64,000 bases of DNA from Ovis canadensis (taxonomy: Eukaryota > Chordata > Mammalia > Artiodactyla > Bovidae), in assembly GCF_042477335.2 (NCBI RefSeq), contig NC_091247.1:41591501-41655500 (forward strand). Direction: 5' to 3'. Position numbers and translations under genes: made by a program. Below the pieces are notes generated by a model. That model was not told the DNA's origin, searched no databases, and saw only the letters and a list, made by a program, of their open reading frames with translations. Below are positions 33,678 to 45,769 of the stretch, piece after piece (the first letter of the stretch is position 1; every line of letters starts with the position of its first letter).

Positions 33678-36153
33678 GTCACTTTTGCTCATCCACTTCA
33701 TTTTCGTGAATCTGAAGTCTTTCTGAAACCAAGGGAAAACAAAACCGCCTCTTCATAGTCTTCAAAAAAGCTAAGCAATACTTTTTTCATCATTTTGAAC
33801 AGCTAGACACTCAAGAAAGTCAAGAATGTCCTAAACTGGAATTGGTAGAAAGCACAGATGGTCTTGAAAATACAGTTTTGGAGTGTTGCATCAACATCCA
33901 AAGTCCTATAGGAAAAACAAATGCAAAAATCAACTTTTGAGAGGCTGTATTTCAGAGAGGACTCAACCCCTCCATTCTTTTGTAGCGTTTGAAGATTAGC
34001 CAAAAGAGAGAAAAGGGAGTGTAAATTCTAGGATGAAGCTTTAGGCTATAGGCCAGAAACTGTGAACATTCATCTTCCCCCCACCTCCTTTTCTGAGAAG
34101 AATGTTTCTGGGGAAGAAGTTTCACGAGGGGCTTGTACTTCTAAGGACTTTCCTGAACTTCACCTTCCTCTTCGCATCTGCCTTCAGTCATATTCATCTT
34201 GGGTTCCTGTCATCTTTTGGCTGCCCTCTCACAAATGCAAACAACTCATTCTGGTGCATAGGAACGCCCTGTTTCGCCATCTTTTCTATTTGGATATACC
34301 ATTTCCACTTTACCTTACTTTGCAGCAACAACACCACCTCCTGGGTCACTCGTGATTTCCATAGGTGTCCACACAACATAGGAGAAAGTCGCTAAACCTC
34401 AAAAAGAATTGTTAACCGTAATAATTAGATTCTAAGTTTCTTGAAGACAAGCTTCTCAAATTCAATGGCAGTTCTTACAAAATCAAAGGGCAGGCCACAT
34501 GGTCTTACAAAGGATACCTTTATGATGGATGAATTTATCCAAATAGAAAAAAAATGACACGACAAACAAATGTAACATGGTATCCTGGCGGGGATCTTAG
34601 AAAAGCAAAAGTACATTAGAGGAAAACTGAATAAAATGTGAAATTGGCACTAACAACCTAGGAAAAAAAAATCTTTGTTATGTTATCTATAATATTGCAC
34701 CTAGTAGTACTTATAAAAATGTTTAAAATTTCTGTCAAGGAAAACAACAATTATCAGTGGGGAAATTATGTGAAATGTCCACAAGAGACTATCCTTGGCC
34801 ACTAAACAATAATTTGTATTTATTTTTTACAATAATATGAGCTGAAAATGTTATCCTTGTTCTCCTGACCACACATATGTATTAATAGATACACAGGGAT
34901 CAGGTCAGCACTCAAACCCTAGCAAATGGTCAATTGTTTTTTTAAAAAAATTTTCTTATATTTGTGAGACTCAAACCCAAGACTGATGGGAAAGGTGGGT
35001 TGTGTTTTAATGGAAGTGGCATACCTAGGAATTTGGGGAGTTGGCAACATTCTGGATAAGAGGGTGTAGGAGGGTCTTTGACAGCAGTGCAAATCATCTA
35101 ATGTAATTATCAAGGGGGGCTGTCAGAACACAGGGAGCAAAGCAGAGTTTAGCTCTGATATCAGTTAAATTCGTCATCAGGAATTCCAAAATTATTCTGA
35201 TTTGCAGTCTTATTCCTGGACTGAGGGTTTTTGTTGTTGGTTTTTTTTGTTTGTTTTTTTTTTGTTTGTTTATTTTTAGAGAGAGAGAGGAGGGTTTATA
35301 AGCACCAGAGCCCTCTCTTCTCTCTCTACAGCTACTCTGAAGAAGAAGAAAATTTTTCCTGCAAAGTCAAGTCAAGACTTTAAGAATTGGGTCTGCAGAT
35401 CCCATCCAAAGTGTCTGGAGCTTAAGGGCCTTTCTGTGCCATAGTCCTTGTCTTTAGAGTTCAGAGGATGGAAATGTCATTGTATAATCTGATATTTCAG
35501 AGCTAAACACTGTTTATCACTTTGGACCTCTATTTCTAGACTGTGAAGTTCCCCAACTCTTTTTTTTATAAATTAAAAACCCAAATTATTGTTCCTTCAA
35601 AAAGCAATATTCCTAAAGAATTTGGTAAGCTTCAAGAATCATACTGACCATCATTCTAGCCATTTCTAACATGGCTCCAAAATTGAATTAAATAGCATTT
35701 TTCTTGCTTCTCAATCATCCTAAAACCAGGGAATCTGTAGTTTCATTGTCTACCTTAATTTCAAATGAATAACAATCTCAGAGCCCAGGAGGAAACATTT
35801 GTTGCTTTTCATCTTTCCTAAACTGGAATAGTTACAGCAATATTGAGAACAATTTCACACTTTATCCAAACCTCTCCCCAAATCTATTCAGGGTTCAGCC
35901 CTAACTAGTGCATAAGAAAATTAAATAGTTTCTCTACCTCTGAAGAAATAGGCCATACATTTCAGTCAGGTCACCAGCATAATGACAAAGGACCTGTTTG
36001 TGAAATATCACCCATAATCAGGAGAAACTTGGGAATATGCATCATCTTATAGCTTCACAGTCCATCTTTTCCTCTGCATATTTTTAATAAGAATGGTGGA
36101 GGAAAATCATGCAAATTTAGTTATTAGACTATTCTAGGTTGATGGTTTGTTCC
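33678..36153. other. Repeat-poor unassigned block
   Basis: No mobile element or gene is recognised. A T/G-rich run at 35225-35276 leads into (GA)n at 35279-35290, a TTTATAAG word at about 35295 and a strong pyrimidine tract plus CAG at about 35309-35330. Short open frames on both strands around 34062-34395 have no recognisable domain. Confidence 0.5.
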
Positions 36154-36359
36154 TGTTACTTTGTTGCTAAGTCATGTCCAACTCTTTGCAACTCCATGGA
36201 CTGTAGCCCTCCAGGTCTTTCTGTCCATGGGATTTTCCAGATGAAGAATACTGGAGTGGGTTGCCAATATTCTTCTCCAGGGGATCTTCCCAACCCAGGG
36301 ATCAAACCCACATCTCCTGTATTGGCTTCCCTTTACCACTGAGCCGGCAGGGAAGCCCC
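36154..36359 (-). mobile_element. Bov-tA SINE
   Basis: Minus orientation, tail from about 36154 and head ending in GGGAAGCCCC at 36359. No certain target-site duplication. Confidence 0.94.
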
Positions 36360-36758
36360 AGTTTTATGGTGGTTTGTGACAATAGATATGCTGCTAAAAT
36401 GTATATGTAAATCCTTTCCCTCTTTTTAGTTTTTGGTAAACTCAGTCTTGATTTTACATTTAATTTATTGAATTTCAGAAATTGTAGTTCTTTAGTCTGA
36501 AAAATCTTCCTTTTTTACAGTTAATAAATTCTTAAGGATTATTTCAAGATATTTAATTCACTGAAGATTCTCCGATGTGTATACAGTACTGTGCTGAGAA
36601 TCAGACAAGAGCTGGCCTTGGGGAACTCATGCTTTTGAGGGAGAGCTATAAAATCACACACACACACACACAGATTTTTAATAAAAACTCTGTTTCTTCA
36701 TAAAAGCAGTCTAGCCGATTGTTAAGGTTAGGGTTTCATTGCCAAACTATCTGTGCTC
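36360..36758. other. Unassigned non-coding sequence
   Basis: Nothing recognised except a (CA)n run at 36655-36672. Confidence 0.5.
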
Positions 36759-36910
36759 CAGGCCTTGGTCTGTCACCAACTAGCTGTGAGGCCTTGTTTG
36801 TTTTCCTCAGATGTATAATAGAACCTAGTCAATTATATTCAGCAAGAACAATGGCTGTGACCTAATAGATATTGAGTTAACATTAGCTAATATTGTTTAC
36901 ACATCTATGG
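36759..36910 (+). mobile_element. MIR SINE, old
   Basis: 'caccaactagctgtgaggcc' and 'cctcagatgtataatag' match the core of the mammalian-wide MIR. Strongly diverged. Confidence 0.65.
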
Positions 36911-37220
36911 ACAGAAATAATAATACTAATTTTTCTATAAGATGATTTGGAACGTTAGATGGCTTCAGGAATTTGAAGTTCTTAGATGCTGTCATTATTA
37001 TAATCAGCATTAGAGATGTATTATCAAAGTACTATAAGGAGGTTGAGGGTTAATTTATTAGACGGAGAGTGTTGGCAAAGGTAGGAAGAGAAATCCAAAG
37101 TTCTCTAAAGGATGAGCAGGATTTTGCTATGCAAAAAAAAGAGGAGGGCTTTTCTGGCAAAGACAAATGAAAACAGTCTGAGCAAACTTCCTGAGAGAGG
37201 ATAAGGCGTTTGGGGTAGAT
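36911..37220. other. Unassigned non-coding sequence
   Basis: I see nothing supportable here. Confidence 0.5.
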
Positions 37221-37446
37221 GTGGTTTCCCAGGTGGCACTAGCGGTAAAGAATCTGCCCTCCAATGCGGGAGACATAAAGAGACATGGGTTTGATCCCTG
37301 GGTTGGGAAGATTTTCTGGAGAAGAAAATGGCAATCCACTCCAGTATTGCTGCCTGGAGAATCCCATGGACAGAGGAGCCTGGTGGGCTTCAGTCCATGG
37401 GGTCACACAGACTTGGACATGACTTAGCGACTTAGCACACATGCAC
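37221..37446 (+). mobile_element. Bov-tA SINE
   Basis: Plus orientation, head from 37224 (TTTCCCAGGTGG) and tail ending in 'gacttagcgacttagc' at 37436. Confidence 0.94.
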
Positions 37447-37949
37447 AATTGGAGGGCCATAGGTGAAGGCTTAGGAGAGGAATCTGACAGTTAGTCAGGA
37501 AAAGTGTATTTAGATCTCATTATTGAAGGCCTTCAGTAGTCTGCATAAATAGTTAAACAAACAAATATATGAACTTCATCCCTGTAAACATTTTGAAGTG
37601 TCTTTTTTAATGAGAAGAGTCATGTGATGGAATCATTTTAGATAACATTGGTAGCAGCATGGAAAGTGAATCAGACAAAAAGTATAGAAGAAAGTCGAGC
37701 CACAGCAATAGTGTGGTTAAAGGATTAGGTGATAAGCAAACAGGAGAGGCATAAAGTGCTTGGCATGGAACCTACAGATCAATAAAACATGTTAAGATCT
37801 TATTTGGAGTCTAGCTGGAAAAAATCTTTTTAAAAACATTTATAACATTTATAAGACAATTGTAAAGATGGGTAGTGACTAGAAATTCTATGAATTAAGA
37901 AGTTATTACTATTTTTAGAAGTGAGGGTAGTACTATAGTGTTGTTTTTT
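37447..37949. other. Unassigned non-coding sequence
   Basis: Nothing recognised. It could include an L1 continuation of the next fragment, too diverged to call. Confidence 0.5.
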
Positions 37950-38158
37950 TTTAAGAGTCCCTATCTCATAGGGAAATATATTGACTTATTTATAGATAAA
38001 GTTACATAATGCCTAAGATTTGCTTCAAAGGTGATTTGGGATATGGAGCAGGATTGATTTGGGGGTCTGGAAAACGGTTGCATGTGATTTGTTATAGTTT
38101 CCTGTGTACTTGTATGTATGCCTAAATTCTCCATAATAAAAACTTTTTTAAAAAAATA
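37950..38158 (+). mobile_element. Old L1 3' end
   Basis: 'taagatttgcttcaaa' and 'ctccataataaaaac' followed by an A/T-rich tail match the terminal part of old L1 elements. Confidence 0.72.
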
Positions 38159-38394
38159 GGAAGAATGCTTTAGCAATGGGACCCTAAAAGAAGAGGTGGA
38201 TATCAGAGCCACGGCAGAGGTAGAAATCAAAGATACTGGCAGTTATTTGGAAGAAGAGATGGAGAAACAGGATTTAAATTTAATCCCAGATTTCTAGTTT
38301 CAGTGACAAGGTGGTTGATAATGGCCATGACCTGGAAAATAATACTGTGATCTCTCTGAAGAAAGTTTTTAACAGTTTGCAAACTGCTCCTGAG

Positions 38395-38545
38395 TTTGCT
38401 ATTTTATTTAATCCTCAGAACAGCTCTTTGAGATAATACTTCCATTCGACAGATAAGGAAATTAAAGCTCATGAATTTAAAATATTCAAATAGCGAGATA
38501 GGTTTTAGGGTGAAAGACAGTAAATGGAAGCAGGGTCACTTCCTC
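38395..38545 (-). mobile_element. MIR SINE, old
   Basis: 'tttatttaatcctcagaaca' and 'cagataaggaaattaaagc' match the reverse complement of the MIR core. Confidence 0.7.
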
Positions 38546-38866
38546 TGAAGAAAAATAGTCAATTATGTTTTATGACTGTGGTGGTACAAAGCATGCGCTA
38601 ATATGACATATTAAGACATTTTTCTTTGGCCTAGAAGTTCACTTTTTATTTTAGTTTTTAAAAAAATTAAGACAGTTTCTGTGGACCCCTAAAAGTATTG
38701 TGGCACTTGGCACCACGTGTAATACATAGGTGGCTTTGAATGGAGGGTGAGGACTTCAGGACTCTTTGAATGGGAAATACATTTTCCAGAGTCATCCCCG
38801 TGAATAGCTCATATTATGACAATTAAAAACTTAGGCAAACTTGAAGAGCTCTGTTTTTAATTTTTA

Positions 38867-39529
38867 ATTGATATATAGTTGATGTACAGTATTATATGTG
38901 ACCGTTGTACAGTAACATACTGTTATTCAAATTTTTTAAATATTATACTCTATTTATAGTTATTATAATATATTGGCTATATTCCCTGTGTTGTGCAATA
39001 TATTCTTGTAGCTAATTTTTTACATGATAGTTTGTACCTCTTATTCCCCTACCTCTATATTGCCTCCTCCCCCTTCCCTCTCCCCACTAGTCTGTACTTC
39101 ATATCTATGAATCTGTTTCTTATTTGTTATATTCATTATTTTTTTAGATTCCACACATACATGTGTCATACAGTACTTATCTTTCTCTGTCTGACTTATT
39201 TCACTTTAGCATAATACCATTTAAGACCATTTGTGTTGCTGCAATTGACAAAATTGTATTCTTTTTCATGGCTGAGTAGTATTCCATTGTGCATGCATAT
39301 ATGCATGTACTATGCATACAAATAAATACACATACACAATAAACATTGGTGTTCATGTATCTTTTCAAATTAGTGGTTTTGTTTTTTGCATGTATATACC
39401 CAGGAGTGGAATTGTAGATTGTATTGTAGTTCTACTTTTAGTTTTTTGAGAAACCTCCATATTGTTTGGCATAGTGGCTACACCAATTTACATTCCCACC
39501 AACAGTGTATGAGGGTTCCCTTTTGGAGG
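38867..39529 (-). mobile_element. L1 3' UTR and ORF2 C-terminus, antisense
   Basis: Starts with the reversed L1 tail ('attgatatatagttgatgta'), then 'gctgagtagtattccattgt' (39271-39290), and ends in 'attcccaccaacagtgta' (39492-39509). It is 5'-truncated at about 39529. Confidence 0.88.
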
Positions 39530-40782
39530 CAGCAATGCATTTTAAAGATCTACCATTTAATGATCTCATTTTCTGTTGCCTTAAAGAGATATATGCCTTT
39601 CTGATGTCGAAAATGCCCTTAGAAGGTTTATAAATATAATTTCCTTGACTGTAGAGTAATCATTCTCATTTGATAGCTTACAATTTTACATTAAAATGTG
39701 AGGTGTCAAGATGACATTATTCTTGCATTAAAATGGCAATTTCTTCAGCAATCTCTTTGTAACACCCCTTTTCAACCTTCCAGATCACGCAATGGACATC
39801 ACATGCAGGGAACTTAAAAGCCTAGAAAGGGGAACATTAAACTTAAATCTTGATGATTATTCTCTGGCAAGTTCATGTTGGGGTGTTGACATACAAATTA
39901 GAGTCTAGTTGAAATGTTAAAAATCTCATTTGAAAAATTCCTGAACACCATTCATAGCCAATCATTCTTTGAAGAATTTCCCTTCCAAGCTCTATTGTAA
40001 AGAGAAAAATAAAGGAATAATAAAGATGAGGGATATTTATTTTAGTTTAGTAATGTGTGACTTCTCTGTTATTTTCATCAAAAAATCTGGTTCTCTAATG
40101 ATAATCGTTGCATCATCATTTTAGTTACTCATGAAGCTGAACTTTAGGTTTGGTTTTGTTTGAGCATTCATGTTGCTTAACTGAACTCAATGAGTGCTGT
40201 CCTTTTTACTTCTGAAAAATTATTTAGAATCATAGACTATTATATCCTGGGGGAACCGTTCATTCCTTTTCATTGTGATACTTCTCATTGACTGTAAGCC
40301 ACTCTCTGATCCTTCACCAGCCTCCGTATATAAACACACAGACCTCTCATAAATTCCTTTTTCAATTATTTTTTGAAAATTGCTTCAACATAAGACAATT
40401 TTTGCATATTTTACCAGAAAGAGAAGATTCTATTGATCCTGTGGCTTGACATTTTAAAATGTCGAGTTCTGCTGCTCTATGTGAGATAAGGTATGTTTTC
40501 TCATTTTTATTGCAGTTATTTTCTTTTCATTGATGGAATAATTTTTCCAGTTATCAGTTAGTGCATATACGGTGAGAACCATCCCTGCCCCTCCATTCTT
40601 TCCATTAGCCATGTTGTCGATATTTCACCCCTAGAACATCAGCCATCTAAGTTGTCTTGGGCTCCAGAACAATTGTGGTCAACCCACAAATCTTCCTGCC
40701 TAGGATGGCAATACTCCAGATTGATTTCTTCAGGATCTGCTTCTCAGGGAATGCAAGATTTAAGGGGCAACAAAATGGGCCT
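39530..40782. other. Unassigned non-coding sequence
   Basis: 1.25 kb with no recognised element, gene or regulatory signal. Confidence 0.5.
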
Positions 40783-41843
40783 CAGTTCAGTTCAGTCATG
40801 CAGTTGTGTCCAAATCTTTGCAACCCCATGGACTGTAGCACACCAGGCTTCCGTGTCCACAACCAACTTCCAGAGCTTACTCAAACTCATGTCCATCGCA
40901 TCGGTGATGCCATCTAACCATCTCATTTTCTGTCATCCCCTTCTCCTCTCACCATCAATCTTTCCCAGAATCAAAGTCTTTTCAAATAAGTCAGTTCTTC
41001 GCATCAGGTGGCTAAAGTATTGGAGTTTCAGCTTCAGTATCCGTCCTTTCAATGAATATTCAGAACTGATTTCCTTTAGGATGGGCTGGTTGGAACTCCT
41101 TGAACTCCAAGGGACTCTCAAGAGTCTTCTCCAACACCACAGTTGAAAAGCATCAATTCTTTGGCACTCAGCTTTCTTTATAGTCCAACTCATACATCCA
41201 TACACGACTACTGGAAAAACCATAACTTTGACTTCAGAAGGACCTTTGCTGGAAAAGTAATGTCTCTGCTTTTTAATATGCTATCTAGGTTGGTCATAAC
41301 TTTTCTTCCAAGGAGCAAGCATCTTTTAATTTCATGGCTGCAGTCACCATCTGCAGTGATTTTGGAGCCAAAAAAATCAAATCTCTCACTGTTTCCATTC
41401 TTTCCCCATCTATTTGCCATGAGGTGATGGGACCAGATGCCATTATCTTAGTTTTCTGAATGTTGAGTTTTAAGCCAACTTTTTCACTCTTCTTTTTCAC
41501 TTTCATCAAGAGGCTCTTTAGTTCTTCTTCACTTTCTGCCATAAAGGTGGTGTCATCTGCATATCTGAGGCTATTGATACTTCTCCTGGCAGTCTTGCTT
41601 TCAGTTTGTGCTTCATCTGCTCACCATTTCTCATGATATACTCTGCATAGAAGTTCAATAAGCAGGGTGACAATATACAGCCTTGACGTACTCCTTTTTC
41701 TGTTTGGAACCAGTGTATTGTTCCATGTCCAGTTCTAACTGTTGCTTCTTGAGCTGCATACAGATTTCTCAGGAAGCAGGTAAGGTTGTCTGGTATTCAT
41801 ACTGTTGAAGCCTGACTTGAAGAATTTTGAGCATTACTTTGAA
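40783..41843 (-). mobile_element. BovB LINE host copy, 3' part
   Basis: Minus orientation from the CAGTTCAGTCA tail at 40783 to the RT fingers region. Frames 41223-40933, 41420-41208 and 41542-41294 carry C-terminal and RT pieces in shifted registers. YADD is intact at 41552-41563. It is broken at 41843 by a plus-strand BovB and continues at 42569. Confidence 0.94.
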
Positions 41844-42563
41844 ATGAAAGTGAAAGAGGAGAGTGAAAAAGTTGGCTTAAAACTCAACATTCAGAAAATT
41901 AAGATCATGCCATCTGATCCCATTACTTCATGGCAAATAGATGGGGAAACAGTGGAAATAGTGGCAGATTTTATTTTGGGGGGCTCCAAAATCACTGGAG
42001 ATGATGACTACAGCCATGAAATTAAAAGATGCTTGCTCATTGGAAGACAAGTTATGACCAACCCAGACAGAATATTAAAAAGCAGGGACATTACTTTGCC
42101 AACAAAGTTCCATCTACTCAAAGCTATGGTTTTTCCAGTAGTAATGTATGGATGTGAGAGTTGGACTATAAAGAAAGCTGAGCACCAAAGAATTGATGCT
42201 TTTGAACTGTGGTTTTGGAGAAGACTCTTGAGAGTCCTTAAACTGCAAGGAGATTCAACCAGTCCATCCTAAAGGAAATCAGTACTGAATGTTCATTGGA
42301 AGAACTGATGCTGAAGCTGAAACTCCAATTCTTTGGCCACCTGATTTGAAGAACTGACTTATTGGAAAAGAACCTGATGCTGGGAAAGATTGAAGGCAGG
42401 AGGAGAAGGGGATGACAGAGGATGAGATGGTTGGATGGCATCACGAACTCAATGGACATGAGTATGAGTAAACTCTGGGAGTTGGTGATGGACAGGGAGG
42501 CCTGGCGTGCTGCAGTTCATGGGGTCACAAAGAGTCAGACATGACTGAGTGACTGAATTGAAC
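41844..42563 (+). mobile_element. BovB LINE, 5'-truncated, nested in BovB
   Basis: A 720-base plus-strand BovB 3' end. The frame at 41805-42272 begins in host-element sequence and then carries the RT thumb and C-terminal region (ITSWQIDGETVE, YGCESWT). It ends with GAATTGAACTGA at 42563. The right flank ACCTCGCTAG differs from the host target ACTTTACTAG only by transitions, which suggests a short decayed target duplication. Confidence 0.92.
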
Positions 42564-44370
42564 TGACCTCGCTAGTATGTGAGATGAGTACAACTGTGTG
42601 GTAGTTTGAGCATTCCTTGGCATTGCCTTTCTTTGGGATTGGAATGGAAACTGACCTTTCTCAGTCCTGTGGCCACTGCTGAGTTTTTCAGGTTTGCTGG
42701 CGTATTGACTGCAGCACTGTCACAGCATCATCTTTTAGGGTTTGAAAAGGCTCAACTGGAATTTCAACACCTCCACTAGCTTTGTTCCTAGTGATGCTTC
42801 TTAAGGCCACTTTATTTCACATTCCAAGATGTCTGACTCTACATGACTAATCACACCATCGTGGTTATCTGGGTCATGAAGATCTTTTTTGTATAATTAT
42901 TCTGTGTATTCTTGCCACCTTTTCTTAATATCTTCTGCTTCTATTAGGTCCATACCATTTCTGTCCTTTATTGTGCCCATCTTTGCATGACATTTTCCCT
43001 TAGTATCTCTAATTTTCTTGAAGAGATCTGTACTCTTCCACTCTATTGTTTTCCTCTATTTCTTTGCATTGATCTCTGAGGAAGGCTTTCTTATTTTTAT
43101 AGCTTTCTTTTCTCTTCATGGGCTTCCCTGGTGGCTCAGAGGTTAAAGCATCTGCCTCCAATGCAGGAGACCCGGGTTCGATCCCTGGGTTGGGAAGATC
43201 CCTTGGAGAAGGAAATGGTAACCCACTCCAGTATTCTTGCCTGGAGAATCCCAGGGACAGAGGAGCCTGGCAGGCCACAGTCCACGGGGTCGCAAAGAGT
43301 CGGACACGACTGAGCCACTTCACTTCACTTTTCTCTTCTTGCTATTCTTTGGAACTCTGCATTCAAATGGGTATATCTTTCCTTTTCTCCTTTGCCTTTC
43401 ACGTCTTCTCTTTTCTCAGCTATTTGTAAGGACTCCTCAGGCAACCATTTTGTCTTTTTTTCATTTCTTTTTCTTGGGGATGGTCTTGATCACTGCCTCC
43501 TATACAATGTCACGAACCTCAGTCCATAGTTCTCCAGGCACTCTGTCTATCAGATCTAATCCCTTGAATTTATTTGTCACTTCCACTGTATGTATAATCG
43601 TAAGGGATTTGATTTAGGTCATACCTCTATGATCTAGTGGTTTTCCCTATTTTCTTCTATTTAAGTCTGAATTTGGCAATACAGAGTTCATAATATGAGC
43701 CACCGTCAGCTCCCAGTCTTGGTTTTGCTGACTGTATAGAGCTTCTCCATCTTTGGCTGCAAAGAATATAATCAATCTGATTTTGGTATTGACCATCTGG
43801 TGCATTCTATGTGTAGAGTCTTCTCTTGTGTTGTTGGAAGACGGTGTTTGCTATGACCAGTGTGTTCTCTTGGCAAAACTCTTTTAGTTTTTGACTTGCT
43901 TCATTTTGTACTCCAAGGCCATATTTTCCTGTTATTCCAGGTATCTCTTGACTTCCTACTTTTGCATTCCAGTCCCCTATAATGAAAAGGATATATTTTG
44001 GGGTGTTAGTTCTATAAGGTCTTGTAGGTATTCATAGAACTATTCAGCTTCAGCTTGTTCATTGTTACTGGTCGGGGCATAGACTTGGGTTATCATGATA
44101 TTGAATGGCTTGCCTTGGAAACAGATCACTCTGTAGTTTGTGAGACTGCATCCAAGTACTGCCTATTGGACTCTCTTGTTGACTATGATAGCCACTCCAT
44201 TTCTTCTAAGGGATTCTTGCCAACAGTAGTAGATATAATGGTCCTCTGAGTTAAATTCACCCATTCCACTCTATTTTAGTTTGCTGATTTCTAAAATGTC
44301 GATGTTCATTCTTGCCATCTCCTGTTTGACCACTTCCAGTTTGCTTTGATTCATGGACCTAACATTCCAG
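42564..44370 (-). mobile_element. BovB LINE host copy, 5' part
   Basis: Continues the minus-strand BovB at 'ctagtatgtgagatgagtac' through linker and endonuclease to the 5' leader, truncated at 'aacattccag' (44370). A Bov-tA interrupts it at 43118-43327. The endonuclease is scrambled by frameshifts and stops, and no long open frame remains. It is more decayed than the copy at 21746-25003. Confidence 0.93.
43118..43327 (+). mobile_element. Bov-tA SINE with intact A and B boxes and 11-bp target-site duplication
   Basis: Perfect repeats CTTTTCTCTTC at 43107-43117 and 43328-43338 delimit it. The tRNA-like head keeps a consensus Pol III A box (TGGCTCAGAGG, 43132-43142) and B box (GGTTCGATCCC, 43175-43185). 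This makes it the best-preserved SINE promoter in the window. It sits inside the BovB linker region. Confidence 0.97.
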
Positions 44371-45469
44371 AAAAGGCCTGGCTCAGAGTAAAAGTGGCTT
44401 TCCAAGAATATTCTGACATTTCTGGATGGTTGGAATGGGCAAGAAGATCCAAGTTGGAAAAACCATCAATCTATTTAGTTTATAATTCATAGGGTTTCAT
44501 GTCTTTGCTTTACTACATGCAGTAACGTATTCAACTTGAGTATCTTGAAATGATACCATTTTAAATGGGAAAGGGGTGGAGTAGGAAGCTAGAGAGACTA
44601 GCTTGAACAAAATATACTAATACACATGCACGCACATATACACACACACACAAAATCTCCTTAAACCTATTGCCTATATTGGGAAGTAAAAATTTATAAA
44701 AGAGAGGCAGACATAAAAGAAGAAATTGTTTATTCATTTGTTTGCCTTTATAAAACTCATTTGGGAGAAGCATCCATATATATACATCAGTTATTCAGCT
44801 TGTTCCAGTTACATTGATGTTGGAGATGTCCTTTGTTAGAAATTAATGTGTGTAATAAAGTTTTACATTTTTCATATGTTCTGAAGTATATGAGCTATAT
44901 TTCTTTTGACTGCATAATTACTTTTTGTACACAAGAAAAATGAGGTGCTTAGCCCTAAGTAAATAACCTCGAAACAAACCAAGAGTAGTAGTTACATTCT
45001 TTTCATCTCCTAGGCTGTATACAATAAATATTTCCAGAAACTTTTTAAGTTACATTATTGTGACTTGTTGCAAAAAAAAAAAAGAAAAAGTCCAAAACCC
45101 CAAAACAAAACTCTTTTATTTAATCAGAACTAAACTCAGACAAAAATATGTACCACTCTATATTAATATTTTGTTGTCTGTTGAGAATTGAGACTAATTA
45201 CCGTTATCAGGTTTTTTTCCTGGTTTATGTTAATTTCCAAAGTATTTTCCCTTTATACTGCAAAAGCATCTCTTACTCAGAATAAATGTTTTGGGAAATA
45301 AAACTATAGATTTATGGCACTTTAAGTAATTTATTTTTTTGGATAGTTGTTTCACTAATTCCTAAATGTTTGTAGAGTAGAATGTTATCAATAAAATGTT
45401 GCTATATTGATCAAAGTTTCTATTTTTTGCATAAACTGCATCTTTAAGGCTAAGCATTTAGCTGCTTCT
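44371..45469. other. Unassigned non-coding sequence
   Basis: AT-rich with a (CA)n patch at about 44638-44652 and an A-rich run at 45071-45089. No gene or mobile element is recognised. Confidence 0.5.
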
Positions 45470-45480
45470 AAACAATGGGG

Positions 45481-45758
45481 AAGGCAATGGCACCCCACTC
45501 CAGTACTCTTGCCTGGAAAATCCCATGGATGGAGAAGGCTGGTAGGCTGCAGTCCATGGGGTCGCGAAGAGTCAGACACGACTGAGTGACTTCACTTTTA
45601 CTTTTCTCTTTCATGCATTGGAGAAGGAAATGGCAACCCACTCCAGTATTCTTGCCTAGAGAATCCCAGGGATGGGGGAGCCTGGTGGGCTGCCGTCTAT
45701 GGGGTCGCAGAGTCGGACACGACTGAAGCGACTTAGCAGCAGCAGCAGCAGCAGCAGC
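45481..45758 (+). mobile_element. Bov-A2 SINE with 11-bp target-site duplication
   Basis: Two BovA units joined by the ACTTTTACTTTTC linker, with a (GCA)n tail at 45737-45758. Perfect repeats AAACAATGGGG at 45470-45480 and 45759-45769 mark the insertion. The intact duplication suggests a recent insertion. Confidence 0.97.
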
Positions 45759-45769
45759 AAACAATGGGG

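Noticed and set aside
34062..34395. Overlapping ~97-codon frames in two registers and a 61-codon minus frame
   Set aside because: Three open registers in the same short stretch without any domain indicate chance, not coding.
36140..36376. TGGTTTGT as a target-site duplication of the Bov-tA at 36154
   Set aside because: The right copy lies about 14 bases beyond the SINE end, so it does not flank the element.
45737..45759. Trinucleotide (GCA)n as a coding polyglutamine tract
   Set aside because: It is the tail of a Bov-A2 SINE.
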